DNA from: JBBQKF01 sp964549475
GTDB lineage: Bacteria > Bacillota > Clostridia > Saccharofermentanales > UBA5734
Direction: 5' to 3'
Assembly: GCA_964549475.1 (NCBI GenBank)
Contig: CAZJXH010000111.1
Location: forward strand, 1-11,561
Length of the DNA: 11,561 nt
The notes under the pieces were generated by a model. It was not told the origin of the DNA. It made no database searches and saw nothing but the letters and a program-made list of their open reading frames with translations. A program made the translations under genes and the position numbers. Shown here in pieces: positions 7,206 to 11,561 of the stretch. Within the stretch, counting starts at the first letter, position 1, and each line of letters opens with the position of its first letter.

Positions 7206-8090
7206 TCAACCCTCCTTTGCATAATAGTGCATAAAGATTTCTTCGAGGGTGGGCTCGTCAATCCAGACATTGATGATTTCTATATTGGCGATTTTTCTCA
7301 TGATCGTATTGATGTTTCCTTTGTATAAAAAATTGGCGGTATTGTCATGAATCTCCAGGCTGCTGACCCCGGGCAAATCGAAATAATGCTCGTCGATGGC
7401 GGACGCAAAGTCGATTTTGAATTTTTTGTAGTTATTCTCGGTCAGATTGCTCATGGTCTCCAGCTTGATGATTTTTCCTTCTTTGATGATGGCGACGCGA
7501 TTGCACAATTTCTGCACTTCACTCAGGACATGGGAGGACAGGAAAATGGTCGCCCCTTTCCGGTTTTCTTCCAGAAGCAGGTCGAAAAATTTCTTCTGCA
7601 TGAGGGGATCCAGCCCGCTTGTCGGCTCATCGAGGATGATCAGTTTCGGCTCATGCAGCAGGCACTGGATGATACCGACTTTTTTCTTGTTGCCGAAGGA
7701 CAGGTCATCGATTTTCTTCTTGAGATCGAGATCCATGATTTCCGCCAGTTCGCTGATTTTTTTCGTACAGTCTTTTTTATAGAAGCTGGCGGAATACTTC
7801 AACAGGTCAAGCACTTTCATTTTATCGTAATAAAAGACCTCGGACGGCAGATAGCCGATGTCGCAGGCGATTTCGGGAGCAAACTGGATGCAGTCTTTTC
7901 CGAAAATCGTGGCGCTTCCACTGGTGGGATAGATCAATGACAGCAATGTCCGGATGGTTGTGGACTTGCCGGATCCGTTCGGACCGATGAACCCGAAAAT
8001 CTCCCCTTCCTCGACGTTGAAGTTCACATCGATGATTCCTCTTGATTTCCCATAATATTTAGTAAGATTTTTTATTTCAATGACACTCAT
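7206..8090 (-). CDS. ABC exporter ATP-binding protein
   Basis: 294 residues. Walker A GPNGSGKST at 36-44 (K42), signature motif LSFGN at 130-134, Walker B LIILDEP at 150-156 (catalytic E155), D-loop SGLD at 158-161 and H-loop SSH with H187. The LSFGN form instead of LSGGQ is usual in this exporter subfamily and is not a defect. The Q-loop area reads GYLPSE, where other families have Gln. The C-terminal ~90 residues after the H-loop form an extra domain ending in TLEEIFMHYYAKEG, typical of single-domain export ATPases that pair with ABC-2 permeases. ATG 8090 has GGAGG at 8103-8099 eight bases upstream; the frame is open to 8150 but the added 20 residues are not ABC-like. It is the first gene of the operon ATPase-permease-permease and hydrolyses ATP at the inner face of the membrane. 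Confidence 0.93.
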   Translation of the reverse strand: MSVIEIKNLTKYYGKSRGIIDVNFNVEEGEIFGFIGPNGSGKSTTIRTLLSLIYPTSGSATIFGKDCIQFAPEIACDIGYLPSEVFYYDKMKVLDLLKYSASFYKKDCTKKISELAEIMDLDLKKKIDDLSFGNKKKVGIIQCLLHEPKLIILDEPTSGLDPLMQKKFFDLLLEENRKGATIFLSSHVLSEVQKLCNRVAIIKEGKIIKLETMSNLTENNYKKFKIDFASAIDEHYFDLPGVSSLEIHDNTANFLYKGNINTIMRKIANIEIINVWIDEPTLEEIFMHYYAKEG

Positions 8091-8159
8091 GTTTGAAACC
8101 TCCCCATTGGTAATAGTACTGTGAGATCCTGATTTGCGGATGATTGGCAAGACGATTTT

Positions 8160-8192
8160 TTCAGATTGTCTAATAAGTCTGCTTTATCTGAA
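8160..8192. promoter_or_regulatory. 33-bp dyad downstream of the ABC promoter
   Basis: TTCAGAT at 8160-8166 and ATCTGAA at 8186-8192 form a 7-bp inverted repeat around a 19-bp centre that also holds two GTCT words. It starts a few bases downstream of the predicted ABC operon transcription start, so it could be an operator or a 5' leader hairpin. Confidence 0.35.
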
Positions 8193-8198
8193 ATTTGT

Positions 8199-8228
8199 CT
8201 TACATTATAGCACGCGTTGATATATAAT
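8199..8228 (+). promoter_or_regulatory. Promoter for the larC-larE-larB operon
   Basis: TATAAT at 8223-8228 is a perfect -10 with CTTACA (8199-8204) 18 bp upstream as a 4-of-6 -35. Transcription would start near 8235, about 50 nt before larC. Its -35 shares a base with the -10 of the divergent ABC promoter, so the two would compete for polymerase. A TTGATA (8217-8222) with TTCAAT (8240-8245) is a weaker alternative. Confidence 0.5.
8204..8212 (-). promoter_or_regulatory. Extended -10 promoter for the ABC exporter operon
   Basis: On the minus strand TGCTATAAT (8212-8204) is a perfect TGn-TATAAT extended -10. The hexamer 17 bp upstream (TTTAAT) is a poor -35, which extended -10 promoters tolerate. 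Transcription would start near 8197, leaving a leader of about 107 nt before ATG 8090 that includes the dyad. Confidence 0.55.
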
Positions 8229-8286
8229 TAAATAAATAATTCAATCAATCAATGGGAACAACATTGGTCCGGGCAGGGAGACAACG

Positions 8287-9552
8287 ATGAAAATACTTTA
8301 TTATGACTGTTTTAGTGGAATCAGCGGAGATATGAATCTGGGCGCCATGATCGACCTGGGAGTGGATGGCGGTTATCTAAAGGAAGAGCTTTCCAAACTC
8401 GGCTTGGATTCGGAATTTACGATCCGGATCGGGAAAGGAACAAAGAATGGAATCGCCGGAACGAAGGTTGATGTCGTCCTTACGCATAAAGACCATGCGC
8501 ACGAAGACCATGATGACGGGCATTCCCACAGACACCTCAAGGATATCGAGAAAATTATCCGTGAAAGCGGATTAAATGAGCGGGTAAAAAAGTCCTGCAT
8601 GGACATGTTTATGAGAATCGCAGCGGCGGAGGCGAAGGTCCATGGGAAACCGATCGAGGAGGTTCATTTCCATGAAGTCGGAGCGGTGGACTCGATTGTA
8701 GATATGGCAGGCGCTGCAATCGCGCTGGATTTTCTCCGGGTGGATCAGATCCTGTGTTCTCCTGTCCAGGTAGGAGGAGGATTTGTGACTTGCGCTCATG
8801 GGGTGATCCCTGTTCCGGGTCCTGCGACAACGGAGATTTTGCGAGGAGTGCCTTTGCGCTTCGGCGCGGTTCCTTATGAGACAACGACACCCACCGGGGC
8901 TGCGATTCTGGCTGCCAATGTGACAAGATTCACCGAGACCCCGGAGTTTTCAATCGAAAAGACCGGATACGGATTAGGGAACCGGGATCTGGACATCCCG
9001 AACGTCCTTCGCGTTTATCTCGGGACCTCCGAGGACGGTGAAAGCGCCGGCAATTCTTCAGATGACAGGAGCAACGGCAATTCTTCCGGCCTTGAGATCA
9101 GCCATGGACAATCCATCATCGAAACCAATATTGATGATATGAATCCGGAAATCTATAATTATATCGAAGAGAGACTGTTCGAAAGCGGAGCGCTTGATGT
9201 GTACAAGACACCGATTATTATGAAAAAGGGGAGACCTGCGGTAAAACTGAGTGTCCTGGTGGATTTCGCGAAAGAGAAAAACGTACTGGACATTATTTTC
9301 AGAGAAACCACATCCATCGGAATACGGAAGACCAACGTCGAGAAAATCATGCTGCAGCGGAGTCTGGACAAGGTCAGAACCTCGTACGGAGAAATTTCCA
9401 TCAAGAATTCATATTATCAAGGGGAATGGATCAAATACAAAGCGGAGTATGAGGATTGTAAAAAGTTAGCAATGGATAACAACGTGCCCATCGCAGCGAT
9501 ATACAGAGAAATCAACCTGGAAATGGGAAAGATGAAACAATCCGGAAAATGA
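8287..9552 (+). CDS. larC: LarC, nickel insertion protein (NPN cofactor)
   Basis: 421 residues. LarC inserts nickel into pyridinium-3,5-bisthiocarboxylic acid mononucleotide in a CTP-dependent cyclometallation, the last step in making the nickel-pincer nucleotide. The N-terminal YYDCFSGISGDMNLGAM block is the family hallmark. Residues 67-83 (HKDHAHEDHDDGHSHRH) hold seven histidines in a loop suited to nickel binding, and FHEVGAVDSIVD and TPTGAAIL are further conserved blocks. The C-terminal part (about 275-421, IIETNIDDMNPE onward) corresponds to LarC2. In Lactobacillus plantarum LarC1 and LarC2 are joined by ribosomal frameshifting; here one uninterrupted frame encodes both, joined by a Ser/Asn/Gly-rich linker (about 248-270) containing an 11-bp direct repeat. 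The ATG at 8287 has AGGGAG at 8275-8280, six bases upstream. First gene of the lar operon, divergent from the ABC exporter. Confidence 0.95.
   Translation: MKILYYDCFSGISGDMNLGAMIDLGVDGGYLKEELSKLGLDSEFTIRIGKGTKNGIAGTKVDVVLTHKDHAHEDHDDGHSHRHLKDIEKIIRESGLNERVKKSCMDMFMRIAAAEAKVHGKPIEEVHFHEVGAVDSIVDMAGAAIALDFLRVDQILCSPVQVGGGFVTCAHGVIPVPGPATTEILRGVPLRFGAVPYETTTPTGAAILAANVTRFTETPEFSIEKTGYGLGNRDLDIPNVLRVYLGTSEDGESAGNSSDDRSNGNSSGLEISHGQSIIETNIDDMNPEIYNYIEERLFESGALDVYKTPIIMKKGRPAVKLSVLVDFAKEKNVLDIIFRETTSIGIRKTNVEKIMLQRSLDKVRTSYGEISIKNSYYQGEWIKYKAEYEDCKKLAMDNNVPIAAIYREINLEMGKMKQSGK
9049..9086 (+). repeat. 11-bp direct repeat in the LarC linker
   Basis: GGCAATTCTTC occurs at 9049-9059 and 9076-9086, 27 bp apart and in the same frame, encoding GNSS twice in the linker between the LarC1-like and LarC2-like parts. 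The spacing is a whole number of codons. Confidence 0.75.
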
Positions 9553-9558
9553 ACCATA

Positions 9559-9662
9559 AATCGTAAATATCAAATCAGAAATTGAATCGTAAATATCAAA
9601 TCTGGAATTGAATCGCAAATATCAAATCTGGAATTGAATCGCAAATATCAAATCTGCAATCG
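9559..9662 (+). repeat. Four 26-bp tandem repeats between larC and larE
   Basis: Four head-to-tail copies fill 9559-9584, 9585-9610, 9611-9636 and 9637-9662, differing at only a few positions. Each unit starts AATCG(T/C)AAATATCAAATC and ends (A/T)G(A/G/C)AATTG, the last copy ending CAATCG. The unit contains CAAAT-AT-CAAAT and is much richer in A/T than the flanking genes. The array occupies nearly the whole 127-bp larC-larE gap, ending four bases before the larE Shine-Dalgarno. No promoter or convincing hairpin is evident; the role is unknown. Confidence 0.92.
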
Positions 9663-9679
9663 AATGGAAAGGCTATCGA

Positions 9680-10522
9680 ATGGACGAAATGGAGAAATTG
9701 GCGGTATTAAAAGAAAATCTTATACAAGCGGGGAGCCTTGCGGTTTCTTTTTCCGGTGGCGTGGACAGCACCTTTCTCCTGAAAGTCGCGGTCGATGTGC
9801 TGGGCGACCAGGTGATCGCAGTGACGGCGAAATCTTCAACGTATCCCGAAAGAGAATTCAAGGAGGCGGAGGCATTTGCCCGACAGCTGGGGGTTCGCCA
9901 TATTGTCATCGAATCGGAAGAACTGGAGATTGAAGGATTTTCCGAAAATCCGGTAAATCGTTGTTATTTTTGTAAACATGAGCTTTTCGGTAAAGTGGTG
10001 GAGATCGCAAAACAATACGGAATGCGAACTGTCGCGGATGGGTCCAATGTCGATGATATCGGCGATTACAGGCCTGGAATGCAGGCGGTCAGGGAGCTTG
10101 AGGTCATCAGTCCACTGAAGGAGGCTGGAATGACCAAGGCGGATATCCGGAAACTTTCCAGAGCAATGGGCCTTCCCACTTGGGATAAGCAAGCCTTCGC
10201 ATGCCTGGCTTCCAGGTTTCCCTATGGCCAGAAAATCACCAAAGAGAAACTGGGCATGATCGACAAAGCGGAACAATTTCTTTTAGATATGGGATTTCGA
10301 CAGGTTCGGGTCCGGCATCATGGCGATCTGGCCAGAATCGAAGTGGGCAGTCAGGAAATCGGGCGTTTTTTCAATGAGGAATTGATGGGCAGCGTTTACA
10401 ATGAACTCAAGAAAATAGGATTCACCTATGTTTCGCTGGATATGAAAGGATACCGCACGGGAAGTATGAACGAGACTCTTTCGCTTGATAAAGACCAGAA
10501 GATTACAGGAGGAGCAAAATGA
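9680..10522 (+). CDS. larE: LarE, ATP-dependent sulfur insertase (NPN cofactor)
   Basis: 280 residues. LarE adenylates the carboxylates of pyridinium-3,5-biscarboxylic acid mononucleotide and replaces them with thiocarboxylates. The PP-loop SGGVDST at 25-31 binds ATP. C175 in ACLASRFPYG matches the position of the sulfur-donating cysteine (C176) of L. plantarum LarE, which is consumed in the reaction. This protein also has C95 and C98 in NRCYFCKHELF, giving the three-cysteine set of LarE enzymes that bind a [4Fe-4S] cluster and can turn over repeatedly, as described for Thermotoga maritima. I therefore infer the cluster-dependent type. ATG 9680 has GGAAAGG at 9666-9672, seven bases upstream; the second in-frame ATG at 9689 is an alternative. 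It follows larC across the tandem-repeat gap and its TGA overlaps the larB ATG (ATGA). Confidence 0.94.
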   Translation: MDEMEKLAVLKENLIQAGSLAVSFSGGVDSTFLLKVAVDVLGDQVIAVTAKSSTYPEREFKEAEAFARQLGVRHIVIESEELEIEGFSENPVNRCYFCKHELFGKVVEIAKQYGMRTVADGSNVDDIGDYRPGMQAVRELEVISPLKEAGMTKADIRKLSRAMGLPTWDKQAFACLASRFPYGQKITKEKLGMIDKAEQFLLDMGFRQVRVRHHGDLARIEVGSQEIGRFFNEELMGSVYNELKKIGFTYVSLDMKGYRTGSMNETLSLDKDQKITGGAK

Positions 10523-11265
10523 AAAAAAGCGATGTCCGAAAATTACTGGAATCAGTCAAGAACAATGAGATTGACATTGACACCGCGATGGAACAGATTG
10601 CCGACTCGCCGTATAAAGACCTTGAATATGCCAAGATTGACAATCACCGGGAAATAAGGGTCGGCTACCCGGAGGTGATCTACTGTCAGGGTAAAACGGT
10701 AGAGCAGGTGACCGGAATCATCCAGTTCATGCTGACGCGGAACAGCAATATTCTGGCTACGCGAGCCAGCAAAGAAATGTACGAATCTGTCAAAGTGATC
10801 TGCCCACAGGCCAGATTCAACGAAATCGGCCGGGTCATCACGATCAAAAAGACCGAAGAGCCTTTGACAGAAACCTACATCGCCATTATTTCCGCGGGAA
10901 CATCCGATCTTTCCGTAGTGGAAGAGGCGGTGGAAACAGCGAATATTCTCGGAAACAGAGTGGAAAGAGTCGTAGATGTCGGCGTTGCGGGGATCCATCG
11001 GTTATTCTCGAAGCTTGATGTCATCCGGGGCGCCAAGGTGGTCATCGTCATTGCGGGCATGGAAGGCGCATTGGCCAGTGTCGTCGGAGGCCTTGTTGAC
11101 AAACCGGTCATCGCGGTTCCCACAAGCGTCGGGTATGGCGCGAGCTTTAACGGACTTGCCGCCTTGCTGTCCATGCTGAACAGCTGCGCCAGCGGTGTCA
11201 GTGTTGTCAATATCGACAATGGTTTCGGCGCTGCATATACTGCGTCAATTATTAACAAATTATAG
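10519..11265 (+). CDS. larB: LarB, pyridinium-3,5-biscarboxylic acid mononucleotide synthase
   Basis: 248 residues. LarB carboxylates C5 of the pyridinium ring of nicotinic acid adenine dinucleotide and cleaves the phosphoanhydride, releasing AMP: the first step of NPN cofactor synthesis. The C-terminal half resembles AIR carboxylase (PurE): SAGTSD at 125-130, VDVGVAGIHRLF, GMEGALASVVGGLVDKPVIAVPTSVGYG and a closing GFGAAYTA. C223 in NSCASGVSVVNIDNG corresponds to the conserved cysteine (C221 in L. plantarum) that forms the transient cysteinyl-pyridine adduct. The ATG lies in an ATGA overlap with larE and has AGGAGG at 10507-10512, six bases upstream, so it should be well translated and coupled. 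It is the last recognisable gene of the operon; no terminator with a T tract is visible after the TAG at 11263-11265. Confidence 0.95.
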   Translation: MKKSDVRKLLESVKNNEIDIDTAMEQIADSPYKDLEYAKIDNHREIRVGYPEVIYCQGKTVEQVTGIIQFMLTRNSNILATRASKEMYESVKVICPQARFNEIGRVITIKKTEEPLTETYIAIISAGTSDLSVVEEAVETANILGNRVERVVDVGVAGIHRLFSKLDVIRGAKVVIVIAGMEGALASVVGGLVDKPVIAVPTSVGYGASFNGLAALLSMLNSCASGVSVVNIDNGFGAAYTASIINKL

Positions 11266-11270
11266 GTGGA

Positions 11271-11561
11271 TCAGCCAATTTTGATAAAGCTGGCTCTCCA
11301 GATACTGAAGACCCAATTTTCATACAAGTGCGGCATGAAAACCAAACGAAAATTATACGATGGGGCCTCTGTTATGAACGTCCCTGGTATTTGAGATGCG
11401 ATTTCGTAAGCGGCTGCCCTGTCAGTCAATCCGCTAACCGATGGCTTGTACCTATTTAATCGACTAACCGATCAGCAACCGGTCATCTGGGGTAGGGATA
11501 ATCACGTCGAGGCGCATTTCATGCTTGTACTGGTCGATCGAACGCTGCCACGAAAGGTTCA
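11271..11561 (-). other. Unassigned region after larB; possible frameshifted 3' end of a minus-strand gene
   Basis: No gene can be called with confidence. On the minus strand one frame enters from the right edge at 11559, reads 31 codons (NLSWQRSIDQYKHEMRLDV, then IIPTPDDRLLIG) and stops at TAG 11466-11464. A second minus frame is open for 66 codons from 11471 to TGA 11273-11271, taking over exactly where the first closes; a single-base indel near 11466-11472 would join them into one gene converging on larB. On the plus strand, frames 11256-11459 (67 codons, no ATG) and 11410-11561 are also open. The latter includes an ATG at 11521 with GAGG upstream, so it could be a gene start. The word CTAACCGAT is repeated at 11434-11442 and 11464-11472. 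No insertion-sequence ends or intrinsic terminator are seen. Confidence 0.25.

Noticed and set aside
7689..7703. LSFGN in place of LSGGQ in the ABC ATPase as a sign of inactivation
   Set aside because: LSFGN followed by a run of basic residues is a common signature variant in this exporter subfamily, and Walker A, Walker B and the H-loop are intact.
7347..7940. 197-codon plus-strand frame opposite the ABC ATPase
   Set aside because: The minus strand encodes Walker A, signature, Walker B and H-loop motifs in order; the plus frame is its shadow.
11273..11301. Short inverted repeats AGCCA/TGGCT and CTGG/CCAG after larB as a terminator
   Set aside because: The stems are 4-5 bp, compete with each other and have no T tract downstream.
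1..11561. tRNA, rRNA, CRISPR array, prophage or insertion-sequence hallmarks
   Set aside because: No cloverleaf, rRNA-like segment, regularly spaced repeat-spacer array, integrase or recognisable transposase was seen; the only regular array (9559-9662) has no spacers.

Overview
The window looks like a stretch of chromosome from an anaerobic Gram-positive bacterium, most likely a Bacillota/Clostridia-type lineage. This rests on gene content and signals rather than on a database match. Ribosome binding sites are strong GGAGG types. There is an N-terminal double-CxxC zinc-ribbon membrane protein, a GYF_2-type membrane protein, a secreted zinc metalloenzyme, and an ABC exporter with two paralogous permeases. 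A cluster for the nickel-pincer nucleotide (NPN) cofactor, found mostly in anaerobes and lactic acid bacteria, completes the set. The species cannot be named from sequence reading alone.

Layout. (1) Positions 2-199 are the 3' end of an unrecognised gene. (2) 236-1516 encodes a radical SAM protein with a SPASM-like C-terminal cysteine set; its substrate is unknown. (3) 1642-5469 holds three plus-strand cell-envelope genes: a zinc-ribbon multi-pass protein, a GYF_2/single-TM/extracytoplasmic protein, and a secreted protein with the metal-ligand pattern of zinc-dependent phospholipase C/S1-P1 nuclease followed by a PKD-like domain. The last two overlap by ATGA. A folded-RNA or terminator-like element lies between the first and second. 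(4) 5525-8090 on the minus strand is an ABC exporter operon: ATPase, permease, permease. A probable intrinsic terminator converges on the end of the phospholipase-like gene. (5) 8091-8286 is a divergent control region with back-to-back promoters and a dyad. (6) 8287-11265 on the plus strand is larC-larE-larB, the NPN cofactor pathway, with four 26-bp tandem repeats between larC and larE. (7) 11266-11561 is unassigned sequence with short open frames on both strands.

How the genes work together. LarB carboxylates and hydrolyses nicotinic acid adenine dinucleotide, LarE adds sulfur to the two carboxylates, and LarC inserts nickel using CTP. The product is the cofactor of lactate racemase (LarA) and related LarA-family enzymes. 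No larA is visible here, so the client enzyme must be encoded elsewhere. The LarE has three cysteines placed as in the [4Fe-4S]-dependent class rather than the single-cysteine sacrificial class. The envelope genes may form a functional group around the secreted zinc enzyme, but only the ATGA coupling of the GYF_2 protein and the zinc enzyme supports that directly. The ABC exporter shares a control region with lar, yet nothing in its sequence ties it to nickel or lactate.
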